From contig RPQJ01000022.1 in NCBI GenBank assembly GCA_003819815.1, positions 1 to 39,643 on the forward strand: a stretch of DNA of 39,643 nt, written 5' to 3'. Each line of letters begins with the position of its first letter. Position 1 is the first letter of the stretch. Under the pieces are notes generated by a model. The model did no database searches. It was given only the letters and a program-made list of their open reading frames with translations, and was not told the origin of the DNA. Origin of the DNA: Lysobacterales bacterium (GTDB lineage: Bacteria > Pseudomonadota > Gammaproteobacteria > Steroidobacterales > Steroidobacteraceae). The translations under genes were made by a program, and so were the position numbers. Positions 26,856-34,321 of this stretch are shown piece by piece.

Positions 26856-26881
26856 GGGGGGAGCCGTTCGAGGCTCACCCC
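26856..26881. repeat. array small hairpin, copy 3
   Basis: Same hairpin with a single T-to-G change in the left arm that breaks one pair, between core 4 and long hairpin 5. Confidence 0.75.
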
Positions 26882-26903
26882 GTCGCTCAGGCGCCCGACA
26901 TCA

Positions 26904-26975
26904 GGCGGGGGATCGGGGGGCTATCCGGGCGAGCATGTCTTCCTCGCGAACCCGGGTAGCCCCCCGATCCCCGCC
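26904..26975 (-). repeat. array long hairpin, copy 5 (apex inverted)
   Basis: Identical to copy 4 over the hairpin. It is the last element; no core follows. The candidate rpsF promoter begins 18 nt downstream, so transcripts or polymerases crossing the array meet this hairpin last. Confidence 0.9.
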
Positions 26976-26993
26976 CAGGACCCGCCGCAGCAG

Positions 26994-27022
26994 TTGCGGG
27001 AACGAGACCGGTCCCCTATCCT
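26994..27022 (+). promoter_or_regulatory. candidate promoter of the rpsF operon
   Basis: TTGCGG (26994-26999), 17-nt spacer, TATCCT (27017-27022). Weak in the -35 but correctly spaced. It gives a ~85-nt leader before rpsF, enough for an autoregulatory structure. Confidence 0.45.
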
Positions 27023-27065
27023 ACGCGGCTCCCCACGAGCCCAACCGGGCCCCGGGGCACTCCTT

Positions 27066-27088
27066 GCCGCACCGCGAGAGCGGGTGGC
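27066..27088 (+). promoter_or_regulatory. rpsF leader hairpin, possible S6:S18 site
   Basis: CCGC-GAGA-GCGG stem with a GNRA tetraloop, flanked by an internal loop and GCC/GGC. S6 operon leaders in many bacteria carry a hairpin bound by the S6:S18 dimer for feedback control; position fits, but I cannot confirm the conserved bulge. Confidence 0.35.
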
Positions 27089-27112
27089 TTCAACCAAAGG
27101 GAGCACAATTCA

Positions 27113-27496
27113 GTGCGTCACTACGAGATCGTGTTTCTGGTCCACCCTGACCAGAGCGAGCAGGTTCCGGCCATGATCGAGCGCTACCGCGGCATGATCG
27201 CCACGGGCGGCGGCGCGATCCATCGCGTCGAGGACTGGGGCCGCCGGCAGCTGGCGTATCCGATCGCCAAGGTGCACAAGGCGCATTACGTGCTGATGAA
27301 CATCGAGGCGGACAAGAAGACCCTCGACGAGCTCACCGGCGCGTTCCGGTTCAGCGACGCCGTGATCCGTCACCTCGTCGTGTCCATGCCGGCAGCCGTC
27401 GTCGAGCCGTCGCCGATGGCCCGCGCCGAAGAGGAAGGGACCCGCGAGGATGGCGGCGCGCCCGAGAGCTCGGACGAGTCGGCCTCCGCCGCCTGA
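27113..27496 (+). CDS. rpsF: ribosomal protein S6
   Basis: 30S subunit protein that binds S18 and the central domain of 16S r[23 protein letters not shown] at the N-terminus, then [21 protein letters not shown], are diagnostic. The last ~25 residues (from about [12 protein letters not shown]) form an acidic tail that, in E. coli S6, receives added glutamates. The start is GTG 27113 with AAAGGGAG at 27097-27103. 127 aa. The next gene is rpsR directly; priB, which lies between them in enterics, is absent. Confidence 0.97.
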   Translation: MRHYEIVFLVHPDQSEQVPAMIERYRGMIATGGGAIHRVEDWGRRQLAYPIAKVHKAHYVLMNIEADKKTLDELTGAFRFSDAVIRHLVVSMPAAVVEPSPMARAEEEGTREDGGAPESSDESASAA

Positions 27497-27536
27497 GCCC
27501 GCTTCCCCCGACACGCACGCATCCGACAGGTGACCC

Positions 27537-27761
27537 ATGGCACGTTTTTTCCGCCGCCGTAAGTTCTGCAAGTTCACGGCCGAGGGCGTCGAGCGCATCG
27601 ACTACAAGGACCTCGCCACGCTGAAGGGCTACATCACCGAAACCGGCAAGATCGTCCCGAGCCGCATCACCGGCACGCGGTCGAACTACCAGCGCCAGCT
27701 CGCGCTCGCGGTCAAGCGCGCGCGCTTCCTCGCGCTGCTGCCGTACACGGACCAGCACTGA
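27537..27761 (+). CDS. rpsR: ribosomal protein S18
   Basis: 30S protein, forms a dimer with S6. 74 aa: basic N-terminus [33 protein letters not shown] and [22 protein letters not shown] are canonical. The single Cys in KFCKF is of the zinc-free type (no CxxC). Start ATG 27537 with an AGGTGA upstream, 40 nt after rpsF. Confidence 0.98.
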   Translation: MARFFRRRKFCKFTAEGVERIDYKDLATLKGYITETGKIVPSRITGTRSNYQRQLALAVKRARFLALLPYTDQH

Positions 27762-27799
27762 GCGCGGGCGCCTCGCGGCCGCAGGGCCCGGGTGCTGCC

Positions 27800-28699
27800 A
27801 TGAACCGGTCGTTCGCCAGCTGGATCGCTGCCAACCCGGGAGCCGCCGTCTTCGTGACGGCCCTGCTCGGACTGCTGCCGTTGATCGGGCTCGGCTTCGC
27901 GTTCTTCCTGCCGGGGGCGGTCCCGGCGCTGGTGGCGCTGACGCGGGGCCCGCGGTTCGGCGTCACGGTGGCGCTCGGCGCGAGCATCCTGCTCGCCATC
28001 GCGATGATGGTGATCGGGCGGCCGGCGCCGGTCGGCCTGATCTACGCCGCATGGGTGCTCGGCCCGCCGCTCGCCCTCGGCGTGCTGCTCGCCCGCACGG
28101 GCTCGCTCACGCTGTGCCTGCAGGTGGCGGTGCTCGCGGGAGCGGTGATGGTCGTGCTGCTGCACGCGACGCTCGGCGACCCCGAGCGCTTCTGGGCCCC
28201 GTTCGTGCGGGACCTCGCGCAGGAGATGCAGCGCCACGGCCTCGAGATGGACCTCGCGGAGGACGGATTCGTCGAGGCGATGGCGCGGACGCTGTGGGGC
28301 TGGGTGACGACGCTCACCGTGGTGCTCGCGATGTGCGCGCTGTTCCTCGCCCGGTGGTGGGAGTCGCTGCCGGAGCGGCGGGGCGAGTTCGGCGCGGAGT
28401 TCCAGCGGCTCCGGCTCGGCATCGCGCTCGGCGCGCTGGCCGCGGTCGCGATCGTCGCGTCGATGCTGACCGACCAGCCGCTGGTCGACGACCTGGCCCG
28501 CCTGTTCCTGGGCGCGCTGATGATCGTCGGGCTCGCGGCGGCCCACCGGCTCAAGGCCGAGGGACGGCTGAACGGGACGTGGCTGTGGGTGATCTACCTG
28601 CTGCTCGTGTTCGCGGCTCCGCTCATGGTGGCGGCGCTCGCGGGGTGGGGATTCGTTGACAACTGGCTGCGCTCCCAGCGGGCGGCGCAGAGCGCATGA
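27800..28699 (+). CDS. DUF2232-like polytopic membrane protein
   Basis: 299 aa with about seven or eight hydrophobic segments, starting with AAVFVTALLGLLPLIGLGFAFF and ending with LWVIYLLLVFAAPLMVAAL. A membrane protein of this kind occupies the slot between rpsR and rplI in many non-enteric gammaproteobacteria such as Pseudomonas. Function is unknown; the family is related to Bacillus YybS, and an energy-coupling or substrate-binding membrane role has been guessed. Start ATG 27800 lies 38 nt after rpsR, and rplI follows 32 nt after the stop, so it is in the operon. No soluble domain or catalytic motif is visible. Confidence 0.8.
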   Translation: MNRSFASWIAANPGAAVFVTALLGLLPLIGLGFAFFLPGAVPALVALTRGPRFGVTVALGASILLAIAMMVIGRPAPVGLIYAAWVLGPPLALGVLLARTGSLTLCLQVAVLAGAVMVVLLHATLGDPERFWAPFVRDLAQEMQRHGLEMDLAEDGFVEAMARTLWGWVTTLTVVLAMCALFLARWWESLPERRGEFGAEFQRLRLGIALGALAAVAIVASMLTDQPLVDDLARLFLGALMIVGLAAAHRLKAEGRLNGTWLWVIYLLLVFAAPLMVAALAGWGFVDNWLRSQRAAQSA

Positions 28700-28731
28700 A
28701 CTGACCGAAGATACGGATCGAGGACACTACG

Positions 28732-29181
28732 ATGGAAGTCATCCTGCTGCAGAAGGTCGCCAACCTCGGCAACATCGGCGACAAGGTCAAGGTGAAGCCG
28801 GGTTACGGCCGCAATTTCCTGCTTCCGCAGGGCAAGGCGGCGCTCGCGACTTCGGCCAACCTGAAGAAGTTCGAGGAGCGCCGCGCCGAGCTCGAGAAGC
28901 TCGCCGCCGACGAGTTCGAGAGCGCGAAGCTGCGCGCGGGCCAGCTCGAGAATTTCCGCCTCAGCCTGACGGCGAAGGCCGGCGGCGAGGGGAAGCTGTT
29001 CGGCTCGATCGGCACCGCCGACGTCGCCGAGGCGCTCTCGAAGGCGGGTATCCGCATCGAGCGCAGCGAAGTGCGCATGGGTGGCGGCCCGATCCGACTC
29101 GTCGGCGAGCACCACGTGCGACTGCACCTGCACTCGGACGTCGTGATCGACCTGCCGGTGGACGTCGTCGCCGAGGAATGA
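28732..29181 (+). CDS. rplI: ribosomal protein L9
   Basis: Elongated 50S protein at the base of the L1 stalk that helps keep reading frame. N-terminal domain [19 protein letters not shown] and [16 protein letters not shown] (family signature), then the long connecting helix ([19 protein letters not shown]) and the C-terminal domain with [15 protein letters not shown]. 149 aa, normal. GAGGACAC lies just before the ATG. dnaB starts 28 nt later. Confidence 0.98.
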   Translation: MEVILLQKVANLGNIGDKVKVKPGYGRNFLLPQGKAALATSANLKKFEERRAELEKLAADEFESAKLRAGQLENFRLSLTAKAGGEGKLFGSIGTADVAEALSKAGIRIERSEVRMGGGPIRLVGEHHVRLHLHSDVVIDLPVDVVAEE

Positions 29182-29209
29182 TCCTTCCTCCGGCGACCGG
29201 CTGACGTCG

Positions 29210-30619
29210 ATGGAGCAGGACGCAGGCAGCGACAACAGGCGACGGAGGGCGCGACCCGTGCCCGAGACGGACGCGCTGCGCGTCCCGCCGCACTCGCTCG
29301 AGGCCGAGCAGGCGGTGCTCGGGGGACTGCTGCTCGACAACAGCACCTGGGACGCGATCGCCGACCGCCTGCGCGCCGAGGACTTCTACCGGCGCGACCA
29401 CCAGCAGATCTTCACCGGCATCGCGGAGCTCTCGGCCCGTTCGGAACCGAGCGACGCCGTCACGCTCGCCGAGTACCTCGCGGCGAAGGGCGTCGGCGAG
29501 GAAACCGGCGGGCTCGCCTACCTGGCCGGCCTCGCCCGTGACACGCCCACCGCGGCGAACATCCGCGCCTATGCCGACATCGTCCGCGAGCGCTCGCTGC
29601 TCCGGAACCTGATCCGCGTGAGCGGCGAGATCGCCGCGAGCGCCTACGAGAGCGAGGGACGTCCCGCCACGGAGCTCGTCGACGAGGCCGAGCGCCGCGT
29701 GTTCGCGATCGCGGAGCAGGGCCGCCGCACGGGCTCGGGCTTCGTGCCGCTGCGCGACATCCTGGGCGCCGCGATCGACCGCCTCGACCTCCTGCACCAG
29801 TCGCAGGGACAGCTCACCGGCGTGAGCACCGGCTACCACGACCTCGACCGGATGACCGCGGGGCTGCAGCCCGGCGACCTCGTCATCGTCGCGGGCCGGC
29901 CCTCGATGGGCAAGACGACGCTCGCGCTCAACATCGCGGAGAACGCCGCGATCGGGGCGGGCCGGTCCGTGGCCGTGTTCTCGATGGAAATGTCGCGCGA
30001 GCAGCTCGCGATGCGCATGATCTCCTCGATCGGCCGCGTCGACCAGGGGCACCTGCGCACCGGCATGTTCGGTGACGAGGACTGGGCGCGCATCAACAGC
30101 GCGATCGCGCAGATGAAGACGGCCCCGATCCACATCGACGACAGCGGCGCGCTCACGCCGACCGAGGTGCGTGCCCGCGCGCGTCGCCTCGCGCGCGAGA
30201 CCAAGGAAGGGCTCGGGCTCATCGTCATCGACTACCTGCAGCTCATGCAGGTGCCCGGCACGAAGGAGAACCGCGCGACGGAAATCTCCGAGATCTCGCG
30301 CTCGCTGAAGGCGCTCGCGAAGGAACTCAAGGTGCCGGTGATCGCGCTGTCTCAGCTCAACCGCAGCGTCGAACAGCGCACGGACAAGAAGCCGGTGATG
30401 TCGGACCTCAGAGAATCGGGAGCGATCGAGCAGGATGCAGATTTGATCATGCTCATCTATCGCGAAGAAGTGTACGAGCCCGACACGCCCCGCAAGGGCA
30501 TCGCGGACATCATCATCGCGAAGCAGCGCAACGGCCCGACGGGCGAGGTGCACCTGACGTTCCTCGGCAAGTACACGCGGTTCGAGAACCTCGCCGGCGG
30601 CGACCATGGTTACGGCTGA
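29210..30619 (+). CDS. dnaB: replicative DNA helicase
   Basis: Hexameric 5'-3' helicase at the replication fork. A basic leader (NRRRRARPVPE) precedes the N-terminal domain (PPHSLEAEQAVLGGLLLDN), then the RecA-like motor: Walker A GRPSMGKTTLA, Walker B IVIDYLQLM, H3/H4 in ALSQLNRSVEQR and SDLRESGAIEQDAD. 469 aa. No intein interrupts it. It is the fifth gene of the S6 operon, as is common outside enterics. alr starts 21 nt after its stop. Confidence 0.98.
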   Translation: MEQDAGSDNRRRRARPVPETDALRVPPHSLEAEQAVLGGLLLDNSTWDAIADRLRAEDFYRRDHQQIFTGIAELSARSEPSDAVTLAEYLAAKGVGEETGGLAYLAGLARDTPTAANIRAYADIVRERSLLRNLIRVSGEIAASAYESEGRPATELVDEAERRVFAIAEQGRRTGSGFVPLRDILGAAIDRLDLLHQSQGQLTGVSTGYHDLDRMTAGLQPGDLVIVAGRPSMGKTTLALNIAENAAIGAGRSVAVFSMEMSREQLAMRMISSIGRVDQGHLRTGMFGDEDWARINSAIAQMKTAPIHIDDSGALTPTEVRARARRLARETKEGLGLIVIDYLQLMQVPGTKENRATEISEISRSLKALAKELKVPVIALSQLNRSVEQRTDKKPVMSDLRESGAIEQDADLIMLIYREEVYEPDTPRKGIADIIIAKQRNGPTGEVHLTFLGKYTRFENLAGGDHGYG

Positions 30620-30640
30620 GGGCGGCGCGGCCGCGCTCCG

Positions 30641-31717
30641 GTGCGCGGGCTGATACGGGCGATCGTCGATACCGCGGCGCTGCGCCACAACCTCGGGCGC
30701 GTGCGCGCCGTCGCGCCCGCATCGCACGTGATGGCGGTGATCAAGGCGAACGCCTACGGCCACGGGCTCGTGCCCGCGGCGAAGGCGCTGGCCGAGACGG
30801 ACGGCTACGCGGTGGCACGGCTGGAGGAGGGCCTCGCGCTGCGCGCGGCCGGGCTCACGAACCGGCTGCTGCTGCTCGAGGGCGTGTTCAGCCCGGCGCA
30901 GCTCGAGGCCGCGGCGGAGCACCGCTTCGACCTGATGGTGCACAGTCCCGAGCAGCTCGCGATGCTCGAGGGACGCGCGGGCTCGCAGCCCGTCTCGGCG
31001 TGGATCAAGGTGGACACGGGAATGAATCGCCTCGGGTTCCGCGTCGAGGACTTTGCCGCGGCCTACGAGCGGCTGTGCCGCATACCGAACGTGCAGCCCG
31101 CCCCGACGCTGGTCACGCACCTCGCATGCGCGGACGACAGACGCGACCCGAAGACCGCGCTGCAGGTCCGGGCGTTCGGCGCCGCCACCGAGGGACTGCC
31201 GGGCGCCCGCAGCATCGCGAACTCGGCGGCGTTGCTCGCGTGTCCCGAGACGCGCGGAGACTGGGTGCGGCCCGGGCTCGTGCTCTATGGCGTCTCGCCT
31301 TTCCCGAGCGGTACCGGCGCCGAACTCGGGCTGCGGCCGGTCATGACGCTGCAGAGCGAGGTGATCGCCGTGAAGGCCGTGCGTGCCGGCGAGACGGTCG
31401 GCTACGGCGGTGCCTGGCGCGCAGCGCGTGACACGCGCATGGCGGTCGTCGGCGCGGGCTACGGGGACGGCTACCCGCGCAGCCTGCCGTCAGGCGCGCC
31501 GGTGCTCGTGAACGGCAGGCGAGCCCCGCTGATCGGCCGCGTGTCGATGGACATGGTCACCGTCGACGTCACGGACCTCACGGGCGTGGCGACCGGGGAC
31601 CCGGTCGTGCTGTGGGGCGAGGGCGTGCCGGTCGAGGAGATCGCCCGGCAGGCGGGCACGATCCCGTACGAACTGATCTGCGGGGTCAGCCAGCGCGTGC
31701 AGCACGAGCTGCGCTGA
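30641..31717 (+). CDS. alr: alanine racemase
   Basis: PLP enzyme that makes D-alanine for peptidoglycan. Lys35 in MAVIKANAYGHG binds PLP as a Schiff base. Other fold-type III motifs: WIKVDTGMNRLGF, SIANSAAL, WVRPGLVLYG, ETVGYGGAWRA with the second catalytic Tyr, GDGYPRSLPSGAPV and RVSMDMVTVDVTD. 358 aa. Start GTG 30641 (MRGLIRAIVD) lacks a strong Shine-Dalgarno. Location after dnaB is conserved in Pseudomonas and Xanthomonas relatives. Only 4 nt separate its stop from the 3' end of the convergent FHA gene. Confidence 0.97.
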   Translation: MRGLIRAIVDTAALRHNLGRVRAVAPASHVMAVIKANAYGHGLVPAAKALAETDGYAVARLEEGLALRAAGLTNRLLLLEGVFSPAQLEAAAEHRFDLMVHSPEQLAMLEGRAGSQPVSAWIKVDTGMNRLGFRVEDFAAAYERLCRIPNVQPAPTLVTHLACADDRRDPKTALQVRAFGAATEGLPGARSIANSAALLACPETRGDWVRPGLVLYGVSPFPSGTGAELGLRPVMTLQSEVIAVKAVRAGETVGYGGAWRAARDTRMAVVGAGYGDGYPRSLPSGAPVLVNGRRAPLIGRVSMDMVTVDVTDLTGVATGDPVVLWGEGVPVEEIARQAGTIPYELICGVSQRVQHELR

Positions 31718-31721
31718 CCGC

Positions 31722-32447
31722 TCAGGCGACGAAGAAGCCCATCTTCACGCCGGCGAGCTGCACCACGTCGTTGTCGGCGAGCTTCCGGGCCTGCGGCCCG
31801 ATCGCCACTCCGTTCACGAGCGGGTAGTCGCCTTCGCGGCCGCTCTCGACGTGCACGATGTAATAGCCGTCGGCACGCCGCGTGATCGCGGCCACCTGGA
31901 CGCCCGGACGGCCGAGCGTCGTGAGGGTCTTGACGAGTTCGAGCTCGCGGCCGGCGAACTGTCCCGACAGCACCTGGAGCTTGGCCTTGGGCAGCGCGCC
32001 GAGCGCGTACCCGGCGCGGGCCGGGCTTGCCGATGCCGCGGGAGCAGCCGGCGCGGGCGGCGGCGGAGGCGGAATCGCGGAGGCGGGCAGGCGCAGGTTC
32101 GCTGCTTCGCGGGCGCCAATGACCATCGTCTTCTCGAACTCGTCCGCGGGCTCGTCGGTTTCCCCATCGACGAACCGCAGCGCATGGTGGCCGACGGTGA
32201 TCACGTCGCCATGCTGCATCGCGTGTTTCTTGATCAGCTTGCCGTTGACGTACGTGCCGTTGGTGCTGTTCAGGTCCTCGAGGAACGAGTCGTTGAGGAT
32301 GTTGATGATGAGCGCGTGATGGCCGCTCACGGCGGGGTTGTCGATCCGGATGTCGTTGTCCGGGAGACGCCCGACGGTGTAGCGCTCCTTGCTCATGTTG
32401 TACTCGGCGAGCACCTGCCCGTCGAGGCTGAGAACAAGCCTTGCCAT
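31722..32447 (-). CDS. FHA-domain protein, second FHA-like domain degenerate
   Basis: 241 aa. The N-terminal FHA domain (about residues 5-95) is intact: VGRLPDNDIRIDNPAVSGHH and LEDLNSTNGTYVNG carry the Arg, Ser/His and Asn that bind phosphothreonine. A linker rich in Pro and Ala (about 120-145) contains EKTMVI, a plausible phosphothreonine site. The C-terminal part (from about 160) repeats the FHA plan (LGRPGVQVAAITRRADGYYI, LVNGVAIG) but lacks the SxxH pair, so it may not bind phosphate. It is the last gene of a kinase-phosphatase-FHA unit, 20 nt after the phosphatase, so the kinase may phosphorylate or recruit it. Confidence 0.9.
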   Translation of the reverse strand: MARLVLSLDGQVLAEYNMSKERYTVGRLPDNDIRIDNPAVSGHHALIINILNDSFLEDLNSTNGTYVNGKLIKKHAMQHGDVITVGHHALRFVDGETDEPADEFEKTMVIGAREAANLRLPASAIPPPPPPAPAAPAASASPARAGYALGALPKAKLQVLSGQFAGRELELVKTLTTLGRPGVQVAAITRRADGYYIVHVESGREGDYPLVNGVAIGPQARKLADNDVVQLAGVKMGFFVA

Positions 32448-32467
32448 GCGTCTACCTGCGTGTCGTG

Positions 32468-33292
32468 TCAGCCGAGCATCCGGCGCAGCCGGTCGATGAT
32501 TCCGCGCCGCGCCGGGAACGCGTCGAGGGCCCGGACCAGCACGACGGAGATGTTGTCCCGTCCACCGTTGTCGTTGCCTAGCAGCACCAGCTGCTGCGCC
32601 AACGTGTCAAGGTTAGCACCAAAGGTGTTGATCGTTAATTGAATATCGTCGTCCTCGACCATGTCCGACAAGCCGTCGGAGCAGAGCAGGTAGAGGTCGT
32701 CCTTCCGAACCGGGACTTCCGTCACATCCACCTCGACGGTAGGTTCCACCCCGAGCGCGCGCGTGACGTAGTTCTTGGCGGCTGCGCGCTGTGCCTCCTC
32801 GGGGGTGTAGAAGCCGCGCTGCACGAGTTCCTGCAGCAGCGAGTGATCCTGCGTGACCTGCGACAGTTCCCGCGCCCGCAGCCGGTAGAGCCGCGAGTCG
32901 CCGACGTGCGCGATCGTGAGCTTGTCGTCGTAGAAGATGCCCGCGACGATCGTCGTGCCCATGCCCTCGCAGTTCGCCTGCGTCCGGGCGGTCTGGTAGA
33001 TGATCTTGTTGGCGCGCTGGATCGCGTCGCGGAGCAGGATGCCGGGCCGGCTCAGGCCGCTGTCCCCGTCGTGTCGCGAGAGGTCCTCGCGTTCGACCGC
33101 GTCCTTCACGAGCGTGAGTACCGTGCGGATCGCGATGCCGCTCGCGACCTCGCCGGCCTTGTAGCCGCCCATGCCGTCGGCGAGCACGACGAGGCCGATG
33201 TCCGGGTCGGTGCCGATCGTGTCCTCGTTGTGCTCGCGCACACGGCCGGCGTCGCTCACGCCCACGCACGACAGCTTGCCCTTGAGGTGCAC
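32468..33292 (-). CDS. PP2C-type Ser/Thr phosphatase
   Basis: Mn/Mg-dependent phosphatase that reverses the neighbouring kinase. Motifs in order: REHNEDTIG, LADGMGGYKAGEVAS, GMGTTIVAGIF, IAHVGDSRLYRL, TQDHSLLQELVQRG, NYVTRALG, LCSDGLSDMVEDDD and GGRDNISVVLV, with all metal-binding Asp in place. 274 aa from GTG 33292; the longer frame to 33346 would run into the kinase gene. It begins one nucleotide after the kinase stop. Codons ~213-231 (near 32600-32655) are strikingly AT-rich, including a TTA leucine (32636-32638), unlike the rest of the gene. No membrane segment. Confidence 0.94.
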   Translation of the reverse strand: MHLKGKLSCVGVSDAGRVREHNEDTIGTDPDIGLVVLADGMGGYKAGEVASGIAIRTVLTLVKDAVEREDLSRHDGDSGLSRPGILLRDAIQRANKIIYQTARTQANCEGMGTTIVAGIFYDDKLTIAHVGDSRLYRLRARELSQVTQDHSLLQELVQRGFYTPEEAQRAAAKNYVTRALGVEPTVEVDVTEVPVRKDDLYLLCSDGLSDMVEDDDIQLTINTFGANLDTLAQQLVLLGNDNGGRDNISVVLVRALDAFPARRGIIDRLRRMLG

Positions 33293-33293
33293 G

Positions 33294-34205
33294 CTAGCCC
33301 CGGCTCCGCGCGACGAGGTCGCGCAGCGCGAGCGCGAAGGCGGCACCGTGCGGCAGGCGGTCGGCCGGGTGTTTCGCGAGCGCCCGGTCGAAGAACTCGT
33401 CGATGCCGACCGGCAGGTCCGGGCGCAGCGCGCGGATCCTCGGGTGCGGCTCCTGCGCGATCCGCAGCATCAGGGACGGCATCGAGTCGGCCCGGAACGG
33501 GAGCTGGGAGGTGAGCAGCTGGAACAGCGTGATCCCGAGCGAGAAAAGGTCGGAGCTCCCCGTCACGGCGCGGCCCTGCAGCTGCTCCGGCGACATGAAC
33601 GAGGGCGTGCCGAGGACGATGCCGGTGCGCGTGCGGCCCGAGTCCGTGAGGCGGGCGATGCCGAAGTCGGTGAGCTTGAGCTCGCCGCCCGCCGGGTCGA
33701 ACATGATGTTGGCCGGCTTGATGTCGCGGTGCACGATGCTCTGCTGGTGTGCGTAGTGCAGGGCGCCCGCGAGGCGCGCGACGAGTTCCATCGCCGCGGC
33801 CGCCGGCAGCAGGCGGTCCGGCTGAGTGTACTCGACCAGGTGCACGCCCTTCAGCAGCTCCATCGCGATGTAGGCGGTGCCGTCCTGTTCGCCGGCGTCG
33901 TAGATCGTGACGATGTGCGGGTGGCTCAGCCGGCCCGCCATCTCCGCCTCGCGGAAGAACTTGGTGCGCGCGTCCTCGAGCTCGTCGCCTTCGAATTCGG
34001 CGGCGAGGGGTATGGTCTTGAGCGCCACCGCGCGGTTGATCATCGGGTCGCGCGCGCGGTAGACGGTGCCCATGGCGCCGCGCCCGATCTCGTCCAGGAT
34101 CTCGTACCGGCCGAGCTGCGGGGGCACGCCCGGGGCCGCCGATGGCGTCCTGCCACGGCGCTCCGGTCCGGTCGAGATGAGCGTGTGTTCGGCGCGGCTG
34201 TTCAT
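33294..34205 (-). CDS. Ser/Thr protein kinase, soluble (Hanks type)
   Basis: 303 aa, almost entirely a kinase domain: P-loop IGRGAMGTVYRAR, catalytic Lys63 in VALKTI, HRDIKPANIMFD, TDFGIARL, GTPSFMSPEQL and DLFSLGITLFQLL. There is no transmembrane or sensor domain after the kinase domain, so it acts in the cytosol or through partners such as the FHA protein. The in-frame ATG at 34205 (MNSRAEHTL) is preferred to 34259 because a TATACT -10 box lies at 34222-34217, inside the longer frame. That leaves only a short leader of about 5 nt and no Shine-Dalgarno. Confidence 0.94.
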   Translation of the reverse strand: MNSRAEHTLISTGPERRGRTPSAAPGVPPQLGRYEILDEIGRGAMGTVYRARDPMINRAVALKTIPLAAEFEGDELEDARTKFFREAEMAGRLSHPHIVTIYDAGEQDGTAYIAMELLKGVHLVEYTQPDRLLPAAAAMELVARLAGALHYAHQQSIVHRDIKPANIMFDPAGGELKLTDFGIARLTDSGRTRTGIVLGTPSFMSPEQLQGRAVTGSSDLFSLGITLFQLLTSQLPFRADSMPSLMLRIAQEPHPRIRALRPDLPVGIDEFFDRALAKHPADRLPHGAAFALALRDLVARSRG

Positions 34206-34216
34206 GGTCGCCGCCG

Positions 34217-34224
34217 AGTATAAA
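34217..34224. promoter_or_regulatory. overlapping divergent -10 boxes, kinase/radA
   Basis: Minus strand TATACT (34222-34217) points to the kinase, plus strand TATAAA (34219-34224) to radA. -35 sequences are weak on both sides. The radA leader would be about 90 nt, the kinase leader only about 5 nt. Confidence 0.45.
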
Positions 34225-34321
34225 GTCCGGCGTACCGCAGGAATTGCAGTCGACGTCACACATCCGGGCCGGTCCGGAGGCGCGTGCTAGCATCCGGCCT
34301 CCGCGGAAGGACGGCCGGTCG

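Larger units (their letters stand above)
25883..26975. repeat. tandem array of five structured ~250-bp repeat units
   Basis: The 1.25-kb interval between rlmB and rpsF holds no credible gene. It contains five units; the conserved 19-nt apex motif starts at 25911, 26161, 26414, 26667 and 26929 (spacing 250, 253, 253 and 262). Each unit has a ~72-nt hairpin with a conserved apex; the first four are followed by a linker with a smaller GCGAG/CTCGC-type hairpin (for example 25972-26001 and 26222-26251) and a ~91-nt core with nested helices. After cores 2-4 comes a GGTGAGCC/GGCTCACC hairpin. Units 1 and 4 are the more decayed in the core. Reading frames change register from unit to unit, so it is not coding. 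I do not recognise the family. Confidence 0.92.

Noticed and set aside
25883-26975. CRISPR array
   Set aside because: Repeats are ~250 bp and contiguous, with no unique spacers of even length and no cas gene nearby.
25883-26975. Integron attC array or insertion sequence
   Set aside because: No integrase or transposase, no cassette genes between the palindromes, no attC core (GTTRRRY) and no target-site duplication that I can see.
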